From Fragilaria crotonensis (taxonomy: Eukaryota > Bacillariophyta > Fragilariophyceae > Fragilariales > Fragilariaceae): a stretch of DNA of 64,000 nucleotides. Below, in pieces: positions 10,491 to 22,600 of the stretch (position 1 is the first letter of the stretch; every line of letters begins with the position of its first letter). The notes below the pieces were generated by a model. It searched no databases. It saw only the letters and a program-made list of their open reading frames with translations, and was not told the DNA's origin. The translations under genes and the position numbers were made by a program. Location: positions 1 to 64,000 of the forward strand of contig JAKSYS010000194.1 in the NCBI GenBank assembly GCA_022925895.1, given 5' to 3'.

Positions 10491-10726
10491 GCCAAGGCGA
10501 AGGAACTTCTCTACTAACCCATGAGTTGGTTGTTTGGACATAATGAGGCTCGAGCTTGAAGGTCTGCTTTTCTTTACAAGTCGTTTTGCTATCCATCTAC
10601 GTTTGTAAAGAAACATTGGATCGTTTATCTGGTACCAGGTAGTTGTATCGCATATAGTAGTATGAAACTTGTACTCAATTAATGGTGCTGGAACAGTAGT
10701 ATCTTCAATCCAAATGCATCTCAATC

Positions 10727-11825
10727 CTACAGATCCGACTTCTTCGGTTTACTCCGAATCTTCATGGACGTTTGCGGAGCTGGTACAGCCCGGAAGGACT
10801 CAATAGTAGATGCCACCAACTTGTTGGATCCCTTATTCCATCGATTGGCCGATGTGCTTGCCACCAACATGACAGCCTGGTCTGACCCCGACGGAATGGT
10901 GATTGCCAATCGTGCCTTGCGTGGGATCTCCGTTTGGGTGGCCTGAGATACAATCGAATAGGACAGATCCATGACTTTGTACGATGCACCGTTATTACTA
11001 CCACGATCGTTGGCTTGAACAATTTGACTGGATTTGATCTTGACATCCGTGGGTGGGCCATAGAAACTCAATCGACCATCACGTTTGACCAAATTGTTGA
11101 GAATGAACGAGTCGGACAGTTCCGAGACGCTACTTTTGCCACCGACGCTCGGTGTGACTGCCAAGAATGCACCATCCCCAGTGCTGGCATCACGGCATTC
11201 GACATCAAAGACAGTTCCCTTGGCTAGTTGTTGTAGTTGGAGGAGAGATATGGAGAAATTGAAAATCAAGACAGTGGATGGGTGAGCATATGTGTGTGTC
11301 TGAAACAAACATTTTGCATATCCTTGGTCACTATACATATACATCCATCACAAAGACATTTAATAAATTTGTCATGCACAAAACGAACGTACCAAGTGGC
11401 CATGGTGACGAATAGCTTGCCAGTACGACTGCCGCTTGTTGGTTCTTTGCATTTTGGACAATAATTTCTGCCAACACGTCACCAGTTCGTGGATCTCGAG
11501 ACACATCCGTCCCATCACGCAAGGTTACACCTGTTTCAGGTCTAGATTTTCCCGCTTGTCCTGCCACACCCATGGGCATGGCAACTTGACCTGTTTTGAG
11601 AAAGTCATTCACATTAAGGCCACTGTCCACAGTAGCCGCCAACGATGGTTGCGGCTGTTGCATAATGACAGCAGATCCGACGAGCGAACCGATCCAACCC
11701 ACGGCAGTTCGGCGATTTAGTTGAGATTTGGGATTAGGAGAGGGAGTCCTCGTCATCGACAACGCGTCGATTGGAGTCGATGCGAAAAGACTTAGAAGGA
11801 TGAGGGGAGGAAAGAAGCGAGTCAT
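10727..11825 (-). CDS. Probable thylakoid-lumen protein, PsbP-like possible
   Basis: Two exons: 11825-11393 and 11223-10727. The intron 11224-11392 begins gtacgt and ends aactag. Joining gives SSPWPL-AKGTVFDVECRD in frame and a 309-residue protein. I start at the ATG at 11825 because the frame upstream has no earlier ATG. The N-terminus is a signal peptide (RFFPPLILLSLFASTPIDA), then a transit-like segment and a second, twin-arginine-type signal (NRRTAVGWIGSLVGSAV, ending PSLAA), which points to the thylakoid lumen. The mature part has alternating hydrophobic strands (DVLAEIIVQ, AAVVLASYSSPW) loosely reminiscent of PsbP-like lumenal proteins. Targeting is well supported; the family is not certain. 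Confidence 0.65.
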
Positions 11826-12625
11826 CGTGTTGCCGGCGAGATCAAATGGGTCTTGTCTTGAAGAGAACAATTTGTTTAACAATTTGTAGTAGGGAAAGAC
11901 CGCTGCGTTTTAATTGTGTTTTTCAGAGGTTCACAAGTATTTACTCCGAGTTCAAGGCCTTAAAATGGTGAGTTTGTGACGCTCGGATTCGGATTGCAAA
12001 AACATGATGCGATTGTGATGAAAATGCAGTGCACGCATCCGTCAGTCACACCCGATGTCGGTGAGAATGAATGGGAGGCATAAACAAACCTACCGGTAGC
12101 GTAGGGTTTCAACTTGTATAGGCAACCTGTGACTATATGACAACAAAATATAACTCTATCTCTATGAAATATTTTTCACCCTATCCTAGAACTTTTGAAA
12201 TCGATGCGAAGTCGGATGTCGGATGATGTGTTTCTTGTTTGCTGACGGATTGGACCGAGACCGAGAGAAGTGAGAAGACTGTTACTACGCTACTCAGGTA
12301 TTGTACTCTCTAGAGTACTCGTTCTGAACAATCTATTCTCTTTAGCGACACAAGGCACAAGACGTGTATGCTCAAGAGCCGTCTAGAGTACCAGCTAGTT
12401 GAACTCGGAGGTCTAAGCATTTGTGATCTGTAACATTGTGATACCAACAAGTCCGTTAGGAATCATTCGGTCGGTGAGAAGGATCCTATCACTAATATCA
12501 ACTGCACCAGGTAATGAGTATCGCGTTCGTCTCACAAAATAGATATTTGGAGTATTTGTTCTGCATATCCGTTTAAGAACAAGCAAAGCGGACGTGCCAT
12601 AACAACACGTCACAACGACAAGATC
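11826..12625. other. Intergenic region between divergent plastid-protein genes
   Basis: Some 800 bp with no gene seen, between two genes for plastid proteins transcribed in opposite directions. A few GTAC words lie at 12298-12325 and about 12390 (ttgtactctctagagtactcg, gagtaccagc). Nothing else is recognised. Confidence 0.3.
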
Positions 12626-15600
12626 ATGAAGTACTACAGCTGCCTTCGAATACACCTAACTTGTCTGATATGGCATTATTTGCCAGTGTCGGCGTCGGCG
12701 TTTGTCATTCCAACATGTACACAACCGCACATGTCAATCCTACATTCAAAAACGCCTCCGCCGTTGGATCCAATCACAAGGACCGATACTGTCAGCGGAG
12801 ACAGCAACTACAGCACGCCTCCTGCGATGACGATGATGATAATCATAACGACAACAACAACTCGAATCTTGATGACTCTGAAAACATGGTCTCGATACAA
12901 GATGACTCGAGACGATTCGCCTTGCAATCCATATTGTGGTCCACCACAACGTTTGCCGCAGGAATGTTTCCAAACCCAGCTCTTGCTGGGAAACCGGAGA
13001 TTGATGGTTCAGGACAATTATTCTCTCCCAAGGCAGAAATGTTGAGTGGTGGCAGTACCATGACTCGGGGGATTCCATTGAATAATGAAAAGCGACCCGT
13101 CAAGTTGAAACCTGGTCAGCCTGTACAAGTCGTCTATGAGGCAAGATTCATTGCCTACCTTAGTCGATTCCTTCTGAACTTTGATCCAGCCATCCGCACA
13201 TGGTGGGCCAATCAGGGAATGGATGATTCGTGGGAATCTCAAAGTTTTGGTAGGGATGATAAGAAGGGAAAACTGCAGCAAGAAAAGTTCGCAGAGTTTG
13301 CCGAGAGTGTCGAAGTTGGATTATCCAACTACTTTGTGGGGCCCTATGGATCCTATGCGTCAGTGGAAGCGGCCAAAGCGGGTCTCATTGCGTCGCAGCC
13401 AGCAACCTCTGCTCGTCCTGAAGAGGTCAGCTTTTGGCAAAAATTGTCCCAGGAATGAAAGTAAAGCCGATCGTTACTGCTATCGGTGAAGACGTGTCAA
13501 AACAGGGAATCCTAAACTTGTACACACTTCTCAAGGCTCGTTACACGTCAAAAGCTGCCAAGAGACAACTGGCACTTCTATTTTCCTTGATATCTTCGCC
13601 TACCCTTCAACCCGTGGAGGAAATCAAAAGCATCCTTGGCGAAGCAGACAACGCAACAATCACTCAGATTCGAATCTCTCCCCTCCCCGTTGTTCGAAAC
13701 GAACCCGAATCCCGCACTAGTCCTCGACGAGGCGGTGGGTATTCCATACTGACTCCGCCAAAAATTGTGGTCGATGCCCCGCCCGCCTTGGGCGACTCAT
13801 ATCCTCGGGCTCGACTCGAACCGATTCTGAAACCGACGTCACGAGTGTTGCGCATTACAGTCGTGGACGGTGGCCACGGGTACACAGTCGCACCTGACAT
13901 TAAGGTTGCTCGAGCTGGATCGACTGTCCGATGTGAAGCGTGTGCGATTATTGATCGATTCGGCCATATTGAGTCCATTATCGTTCTGGACCCAGGCTAT
14001 GGTTATGGACAAAAAGGCAAATCGCCTACGCCACCAAAGGTAACCATTGAGGCCCCAAAACAAATGCTTGACTTTCGTCCAGCAAGGGCTGTTGCCGAAC
14101 TAGAGTACGAGATTGCTGGCATTGATATTGTCGATGGTGGAAATGGGTATGTCGCTGACGACTTTCCTAGCATCGAAGTTGCCCCGCCACTTGAAGATCC
14201 GGATTGGTTTATACTAGAAGATACCTACAAGATCCCAGATCTAGGTGATGTGCTCAGTCAATCCTACGTTACTGCTTCAGTCGTCGAAATGCGACTGGAT
14301 GACGGGACAATCGTCGACAAGTCTTTCCGTGGCAACGTTCTCAGCGATGGCATGATTGCTAGAATCAGGCGTGACCCACTGGAGTTACTACCTTTCTTGG
14401 TTCGACCGCAACTAGTGGATTCATTGTCGGGCTTATCATACACGATACCATCTCTGCCAGCACCGACTTCAACCGTATCCCTTTCTCCTCGATATCGAGC
14501 GTTCGATCCAATATTTGGCCCGATTGGTCGTGTCCCAGTCACGAAAGGAGCTATGGAGCTAAGCACTTCGGAATACACACGCCTTGCGTTAAGTGGAGCT
14601 GTTTGCACGGTTATTGTCAGGACAGCCTTGAATCCTCTGGAATTAGTGAAGACTAAGATTCAGCTTGAAATGACAAGGAGGTCAATGAATATGTCTTGGC
14701 CCAAGCAAGGCAGGTTCATCATGAGGACGTGTCCAGTCTTTCTCTTGAAGATGTCCCCGCCAATGCCACTGACGTTGAAGTCAAGAGCGAAGCGATCGGG
14801 ACAGTTGATGTGCTGAAGAGTTTGATAAAGCTTCGGGGAGTAAAATCGTTGTTTCAATCATCAGACATCACGTTCTTGGCGTCACTTGTCTTCGGGTCCT
14901 TGGGTTTCGGAGCCACGGAGCTCTTTCGAAGATCGTTCACCACTGCGATATTTGCGGACGACGTAGGTGGGGAAAACAACGTCGAGATTGTTTTGCTGGC
15001 AGCGGCTGCATTGGCTTGCGTCGTGACCAGTGCTGCGGCTACCCCATTCGAAGTCCTCAGAGTGAAGAGCATGGGCCTGGTTGAACCGAAAGGATGGTTA
15101 GAGGTGCTTGACAAATTTCTCGAGGACAACGGATCATCGCGCATCGGTAGCAAGTTTAATCCAAAGGATTTGCTACCGCTGTGGAACGGATTTTTCCCGA
15201 CAGTTTCTCGCGAACTGCCATTTGCGGTCACCAAATTTCTGGTTTTGACGTCCTTGCACGAGAAATTACGAACATTGCGAATTCCCAGCTTAGTGAAGGG
15301 GCGATTCCAGTGCAGGTAGGCGTTGGTACCACTGGATTGGCAATTTCGGCAATATCAGGAGCCTTCGCTGGAGTTGCTGGAGCATTTGTCAGCCATCCGG
15401 CCGATTTGATCCTCACACTGACCTCGACCGCAAAGGGAAATGAAAACTTGGACTGGAAAGACGTTGTGAAGGAACTCCTCCTACGAGAAGGTGGAATCGC
15501 AAATCTTTTTATCGGGCTTCCAGCCAGAAGCGTTTTCTTCTTTCTTGTGATTGGCCTGCAATTCTTCCTTTATGACTACGTGAAGAATATCTTCGAAGTT

Positions 15601-15675
15601 GGATCGGACGATTTGAGTCTGGTTCTAGACGTTTTCTATGCAGTCAGGCAGGGCTTTCTCGACATGGCACCATAG
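12626..15675 (+). CDS. Plastid-targeted mitochondrial-carrier-like protein with large N-terminal extension
   Basis: I read this as one gene whose frame is broken four times. The ATG at 12626 gives a signal peptide ending SASAFVIP, the diatom plastid motif. Next come an Asn/Asp-rich linker and a second signal-like segment (SRRFALQSILWSTTTFAAG, ending ALA). The middle has a helical domain and then repeated glycine-rich turns (DGGHGYTVAPDIKV at about 13867, DPGYGYG at about 13990, DGGNGYVADDFP at about 14130). The C-terminal part has carrier signatures PLELVK (about 14635) and PFEVLR (about 15041), plus a degenerate third, PADLIL (about 15395). Frame changes sit in the low-complexity stretch 12770-12840, at TTTT 13432-13435, AAA 14668-14670 and TTTT 15243-15246; one added base in each of the last three restores continuity. 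The substrate is unknown. Confidence 0.75.
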
Positions 15676-15747
15676 TCGTCGTTGCAGGGACTTCTCGCAC
15701 GGGCATCGTCAATGGTTGGTATCCCAATTAAAATCTTCACTGAGACT

Positions 15748-18211
15748 CTAAAAATCCTTGAAAAGTAGCTGTTCTCTCTCATCTATCAGTCTTGCAGAGA
15801 ATTTTTCGTGCGGTGGACTAGGGACATTCTTGTCAAAATGAGACACATCAAAGGGGTTTTTGATTGTTGGCAACCACGGTGCTTCGATTTTCTTTCGTAG
15901 AAGACTTGGCCAGTGAATGCTGTTGAACCAATTGTGATGGCGAATGTCAAGATTGCCGCGAGCCAGGTTTCCGAGACGAGCAGCGACCCGACGTTGCAAC
16001 AGTTTTTGAATCAAATCTTTGGCGTCCTCGCCTAGCTGACTCGGAATCTCAAACTTAACAAAAACAATCTTCTTGAATAGGCTTAGCTGGTCAATGCCCG
16101 ATTCGAAGAAAGGAGATTTTCCGACCAGCATTTCGTACACCAAAACCCCGAATGCCCAGTTGTCGACACCCTTATCGTGACCTTTAGATATGATTATCTC
16201 TGGCGCCAGGTACTCCGGCGTTCCACATAATGTATAAGTCTTCTCCATCACTACTTTGGAGAATCCCATATCAATGACGGTACAGTAACCGTCCGCGCCC
16301 ACCATGACATTTTCTGGTTTCAGGTCACGGTAGCAAATGGACCGTTGATGCAAGTGACCCAAGGCGGATATGACGCATGCATAGAAGACTGCATGGCTGT
16401 TTGGAATTCCATTGGTTTTATCGTCGTGAATCAAGTGAAAAGCTCGCCCCCTTGTATGAATTCCAACAGAAGGTAGAGGTGACCTTCATCTTGGAAGGAA
16501 GCGAACAACGAGAGAAGGAATGGATGCCCTATTGAGTGCATGATTGTTTTCTCACGGAAGATAGCCTTGACTTGATTCGCCTTTATGAGCTGGCGCTTAT
16601 TTAACTGTTTGAGTGCGTATGGCTTGCTATCAGCCTTACTGCTTGCCAGCCAGACCTTCCCAAAGGCCCCGCTTCCAAGAACGCGATGCAGTGTCAGATC
16701 TTTCAAAGTGAGAGCACAATTCACCTTGGATGGAGTGAATGGTAGAATTGCTCCTAATCTGTTGATGTCGCCGATTACTGATTCAATGTCCAATCGCGTC
16801 AACACGAAACAGGTGCAATTTTCCTCGACAATTGCTGTGTGAGAGCTGATGTGACCGGGCTCACCCTTTATTGACTTATCCCCGAAGTAATCTCCGGATT
16901 CGAGGGTGAACAGATCACCGTGCCTATTTGTCACAACAATCTTTCCCTTCTCAATTATCCACAACTGCTGCTGGTATGGCTTTCCCGCTTCTGCCAGTGT
17001 GCTGCCCTTCAAAAGGCATTGCTCAGAACACAAATTGGCCAGTTCGTCTAATTCTTGCTCTGAAAACTGTGAGTGTGAAAACACGGGCGACGTTTCGATG
17101 AACTTTTTCTTCAACCCTCCCGATAGACTCGATTGTAGAGATCCAAAGCACGCTTCAAATGTTTCGCGATCAAGGGCTAGGCAGTCGACATTGGAAACGG
17201 CAGTTACGTTTTCGGATCGTGGTTCGCCGGTCATCAAGGCGAGTTCGCCAAACCATTCTCCTTTCGATAGAAACAACTGTGTATCATACTGGGCACCTCC
17301 AAGACCCATGTCATGACATCTAACTGTGCCCTCTTGAATTATATAAAACACCTCACCGATTTCTCCTTTCGTGATGATGCGTTCGCCCTCAACGTAACTT
17401 ACTGGGGTCAACGCTGCCGCGAACTTGGTCAATTCACTCGGAGACAAGTGCTCAAAGAGAGAAATCGACTTGATTGTGGTACAAAGCCCTCCATGAGCCT
17501 CGGCTGCCGAGCGTGCGAGCACATGACGAAATGTCTTGGCGCCAACCTTCCAAAAGACGCATTTCATAGTTGTTCGACACGTTGCAGCGCGAGGTGCGTC
17601 GTAAAGAAGGGCAAGTTCACCAAAGGAGCCACCAGGACTGCAAGACCCAACTCGGTGTCCATCGGTGAAGAACTCAATTTCTCCTTCTTGAAGTATGTAG
17701 AAGTAGTCTCCGTGTTCCCCTTGTTTGATAACTTCACTACCTTTGGGCGCAACATACTTTTGCATTGCGTCAATTAGAACCTGACGTTCGTCGGCGTCCA
17801 TGTGTGAGAAAACAAAGTTCTCGCCCAGAGCTTGGTCAATGAATTTTTTCTCAGTTTCGCCCTTGGGAAAGTGTGGGACTTGAAAATGCTCGTCAAGGTC
17901 CAAGGGCTTGGCATAGATGGTATGGTGTCGGGCTTTGGCTTTTGGTGTCGCAAAATCTCCTGTTCTCGAATAAAGGAGTGATTGCGGTCATCGTTTTCTT
18001 TATCATCCACCTCGTACCATGCACTCCTGCCATTCTTTACAGGGAATTGCGTCAAGGAGTGAGTTTGATTGGTGCCGGTTATTGTCGACAAACAGATGCA
18101 CAACTCTTGTACTGAATTACAAGTATCTCTTATCATCCTTCCACTTACTTTCCATATTCCCTGCTTGATCTCCTCTTCCTCACCGAAGCAACAGTTCAAA
18201 ACATTGATCAT
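15748..18211 (-). CDS. PKG: PKG-like kinase with three cyclic-nucleotide-binding domains
   Basis: Three successive cyclic-nucleotide-binding domains are visible. Each has a phosphate-binding cassette-like stretch: GGSFGELALLYDAPRAAT, then GEWFGELALMTGEPRSEN, then a divergent GDYFGDKSIKGEPGH. An AGC-type kinase domain follows: LGSGAFGKVWLA, ALKQL with the Lys, CYRDLKPEN, DMG in place of DFG, and GTPEYLAPE. This order is that of cGMP-dependent kinases; three sites recall protist PKGs. The frame breaks at 16433-16434 (TT for TTT on the coding strand, between GGELFT and IHDD) and at 17919-17920 (CC for CCC). The start at 18211 (MINVLNCCFGEEEE) needs an upstream intron, plausibly from gtaagtgg to ctgtaaag at about 18010-18155, which I infer only. 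The bound nucleotide, cGMP or cAMP, cannot be told by eye. Confidence 0.85.
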
Positions 18212-19629
18212 TACCCCGAAGTGCCTTGACAACGTGCTGTTTCTCTACACAAGTCAGTTGCTATCTTTAGCAGGAAAGGTCTAGGCAAACAAAGGATATT
18301 GAACAGATGTACTACCAGCTACCAGGTAATCGTATGATACAGTAAGTTAGTTCGAACGTTCGAACCATGAAGATTCGAAACAGCATGAGAAGCATGAAGA
18401 TCACTTGATACTTTTCCGCATTCCGAAAATCCTTTCGATTGTCCTCGCAGCGGCCGTTAAAATATGAAAAAATGTAGCAATCAATAGTCAGAAGTCCTGA
18501 CTTGATGTAATACAATAGGTATACTATAATAAGGAGATCAAGTCTACGTGTATGAGCATGAAAATCACAGGCCAAGTTGTGTGACGGTTAATAATTGGCG
18601 GGACACACATTAGTTGCTGGTGCTCCAGAAAAGCGGTCATGGTCCAACAACTCCTTCGCACCACCGGTCCCAGCACCATCACACGTTGCTCACATGACAC
18701 AAGCGCCCGCCCTAGCAACAACTGTACTGGACTCCTTCAAACTGTAGAGGAAGTCCAGTGAAATTTCATGATTATATGGATGGTGCCCCACACCCATCCG
18801 TTGGGCATCACAACTGCGATCGACGATTTCGCCTTTATCCGAGGTCCCGCGCGGGACGTCATTTGGCTCATGAATTAAATGAAAAGCGGTTCAGGAGAGG
18901 ATGGTCGAATGGACGCTGGTTATTTCCACCTTCTGTTGTAAGATTTTCGAGGACAAGTCACTATCTGCCAAAAGCCCGTAATGGCCGAACGCACCACTTT
19001 TGCGGCACCGTCGAATCGGGGTAGCTGTGAGTTTAATCTTTGACATCTTCGACCAATTGGAGGATATTGGTTCGAATCCATTGACCCAGGCCGTGATTAC
19101 CCTCACGAAATCATTGGATGGTCAATATCTGAATGGCGATAAAATGAGGAAATGCTGGTTTCTTGCGAATCCGCGCACTGTCGTACTTAAACACGACCAC
19201 TTCTCATAATAGATATCGAACGAATGTTTACATGTAAATGACATTCCGATACACAGCGGAAGCCATCAAACACGGCACTTCTTTCAAAAGTGGTACCTTG
19301 TTCATTTCTGACTGTTTGAAAATGGGTGCACATGGATTCATGACGGTGTCGCGGTAACACACAATCTCGGTCTTATGTGATCGCTGATCACACTATCGCA
19401 TAAGCTCACTTTAGAACAAATTAGATTGACAACAATATTTCTATATTTCAGATTAGCTGTGTTCCTTCAGGGAAACTCAAGAGTAACGGTGAATCTCAGG
19501 GACATCTGGGCAGACTTCCATCGATGCTCCTATTCGGCAAGGGGAGGATGGCTTTCCATCCCTTGACCATTTCCTCCCCAAGTTAGAGTGGCAATACTCA
19601 TTCTTGACGAGAAAGAGCCAACCATATCC
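18212..19629. other. Gene-poor spacer
   Basis: About 1.4 kb between two convergent or tail-to-head minus-strand genes. It contains only short ORFs without recognised similarity. The longest plausible stretch is 19000-19209 on the plus strand (FDIFDQLEDIGSNPL), which I could not assign. No RNA gene is convincing. Confidence 0.3.
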
Positions 19630-22600
19630 TCAACGGAAGGAATCAACTTCATCGTCAGTTTCCGATGAAAACATATCACTGTTGAATGAAAGGGATGCGG
19701 ACGCAGATCGAGAACTATTCCGATCCGAATCGATCTTGTCCATCGTCAGGCTACTTCGCAGCGATGAACGACGGCGTCGAAAACCCATGTCTTGGGACAC
19801 AACGGGCTGGAAGGGCGACTGTGCACCGGCGTGACGATCCAGCGCATCAAAATACTGAGTAGGATCGGGCGACGGGGAAGTTACATCCTCTAGCCGAGGA
19901 GTAACCGACCTTCTTCCAGTGGACATGAGCCCAGCTCTACGACTGTGACTGGAGATCCTGCCATGCAAGGACGAGCTTAGGTGATTAAACCGTGTGCGTC
20001 CTTGCAAGGAGCCTGAGCGAACGCTTGCAACATCGTTGTCCAACTGCAGCAGAAATGGATACCGCGTCTCCAACTGTCGGACCTTCCCCCATGCGTTCCA
20101 TTCTATGTACTTCTCGTGCGCTTTTTCCAAATAGTGATAAAACCAGAAAGTATCGCCTTGGTCAGCGAAGAACAGTGCCGCTTTTTCATTGGCAATAGCA
20201 GCGTTGTGAAGATAACCAGATCTAGACGACGATGCAATCGCTTTGTCATACGCGGCCCGCACTTTCGTAACATCATATTTTGGCGCGATTCCCATCATCT
20301 CAGCTTCTAGCAAGAGAAGCATGTCATGGCAATTCACGTTTCCAGTCTTTGTCCATTTGAGCACCACATTCACGTAAGTTTGAGCCTGGCGAAGTATTTT
20401 GCGCCCTCGATCAGCACGGGCGTGGGCAGTACAGGCGAGGGCAGATGCGAATGCTTCCTGTACGTACTCAAAGCGGCACGTGGCCTCATCTGGAGGAAGA
20501 CTTGCTATGATGCCGAGCGCAGCTCTCGTGTCTCCAAATATAGTCGCCAATAGCAAGCGATACCTATGCACGGCTCGAACTGCGACTCGATTACCAGATG
20601 CAGTGGCATGCTGCAATAATAAGTCTTGATTCATGGCCTCTCCGGTGAGTATCAGATCATCTCGACTCTCTCCCATGAGATTCAAGACGAATTGAAGACT
20701 TGGAGACATAATAGTTTGGACAGTGTCAAGACTGTAGTCGACACTTTGCTGCTTGTAACGGCGCAAGTCGCTTGCTACATGACTCAATGGCAGCCCAGTG
20801 CAAGTGTAAACCACTGCATACGCTCCGGCAGACGAAAGGGCCACCTCGATGCTTCCTGTACTCATCGCAATATCGTAGCTCTTCATCAACGGATCCAGGC
20901 TTTGCCGAAGTGGATTCTTCCAATGGTAGAGAAACGCGTGGAGCACGAACAAAACTTCCGCCTTGGATTGATCGCTAACGGAATCCAACATCTGCATGGC
21001 AAGCCCAGCGTATCGGAAGCCTTCGTCAACTTCGCCCGACGCCGCCAGAATGACACCAAAGTTGACGAAGGCGCATGGGGTGTATTCACTAGCTCCATAC
21101 TGTAGTGAACATTGAAGCGAACGCAAAAAGACAACTGAAAGCAGGTCCCTTTCTTGCAGGAGATGACAATACATCGACACCAGATGAAGCAATTCCAGCG
21201 TCATTAAGTGCTCTCGATCAACGAGTCTCAGACCAGACACAAGACTCTCATCAGTCCTTCCCTTTAGCATTTTTTTGGTCTTCTGGGTTTCTGCAATAAT
21301 TTGCATTCTGCGAGGTTTATCGGGGATTGAAACTCCGAGTTTTTTCAAAACACTTAAACCAAGGACGATTGCATCCTGCAACGACCCCTGTGAGGCAATA
21401 ACATGAATCTGTACAACATAAGCTCGAAACATATCATTCGAATTGTGCGCGTGCTTGAAAATCGTGTTGACTGAGGTGAGGCAGTTTTCTGCCTTACCAG
21501 TACATTGTTCCATCTCAGCAGAATCATTGTACAAACGAAGACAAAGTCGATAGTCGGATTTCCAAAACTTGTCAGTTCCATCGCGTTCAACGAGCCGAAC
21601 TGCCGCACGAAGGTATGCCGATGCCACCACGAACGCAGACATATTCACAGCTAGCTCTGCTGCAGCAATGTTGAGGTGGATCACTTCCATGACATCGCTT
21701 TCAAACAGAATACATTCAGAAACCTTGTTGAATTGATCAACCGCAGCAAAAACCATCCAATCCTTTGGGGAGACATCGTACTCGTTCAATTCGCAGAGCA
21801 ATCTTCCAATGCGAAGATGAAGCTGATCCCGTTCTGGTCCAGCAGAGATGAGTGCATACGACGCATGCTGCACCTTCTCATGTGCAAATTTCGACATTCC
21901 ATCGCTACAGTGCTCGACCAGCCCTGTATCATACAGATATTCAAGATCCTTCTCCAGGGCAGAGTCCACACATTCAGATGGAAGTATAAGAGTGTCACTA
22001 TCAAAGATAGGTTTCGATTGTGCACCATCTTGCAGACTGACTTTGACAGCGTCCTCATGAGCAATGATTACAGCCACTAGCGCGAGGTCAAACTGCAAGC
22101 CAAGGCAAGATGCGATTTTGAGAAGGACTTGAGCACTCTCATGAAGCTGATGTATTCTGCGGACAATAATGTCAGCGACGCTGTCATTAACATCAGTCTC
22201 GCTTTCGATTCGAGCGATATCCCACTCCCACTCGTTTGTCTTAAACGAAAAAAGCAGGAGTTTCTGCTCTTGAAGCAACTCCAGAAATTGGGTGACTAGG
22301 TAGATATTGCCACCAGCCTTTTTACAGACAATACTCGCCAAGTCGAATGTCTTGGTGGATGGCATATCTGTAGCGGCCGCCACCAGTTGATTAACTTCAT
22401 GCACACTCATCGCACCCAGACAGAGGTCCGTCCACATCGAATTAGCTTTATATTCGTCCGAAAAAAATGTTTCCTTGAAAAGTGTATCATCTTCAGCGTA
22501 GGTCCCAACAAATAGTATGTTGCTGATATCCCTGTCGTTGATAAGGGATGAAAACAGGGCCACCGCTGGTGCAGTAGCCAAATGAAGATCTTCAACGAGG

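Noticed and set aside
19040-19095. tRNA-like T-arm (ggttcgaatcc)
   Set aside because: The stem has a mismatch, and no acceptor-stem partner or anticodon arm is found at the right distance upstream.
18758-19209. Possible small plus-strand gene
   Set aside because: Two overlapping short ORFs in different frames, with no recognised motif or splice sites joining them and no homologue known to me.
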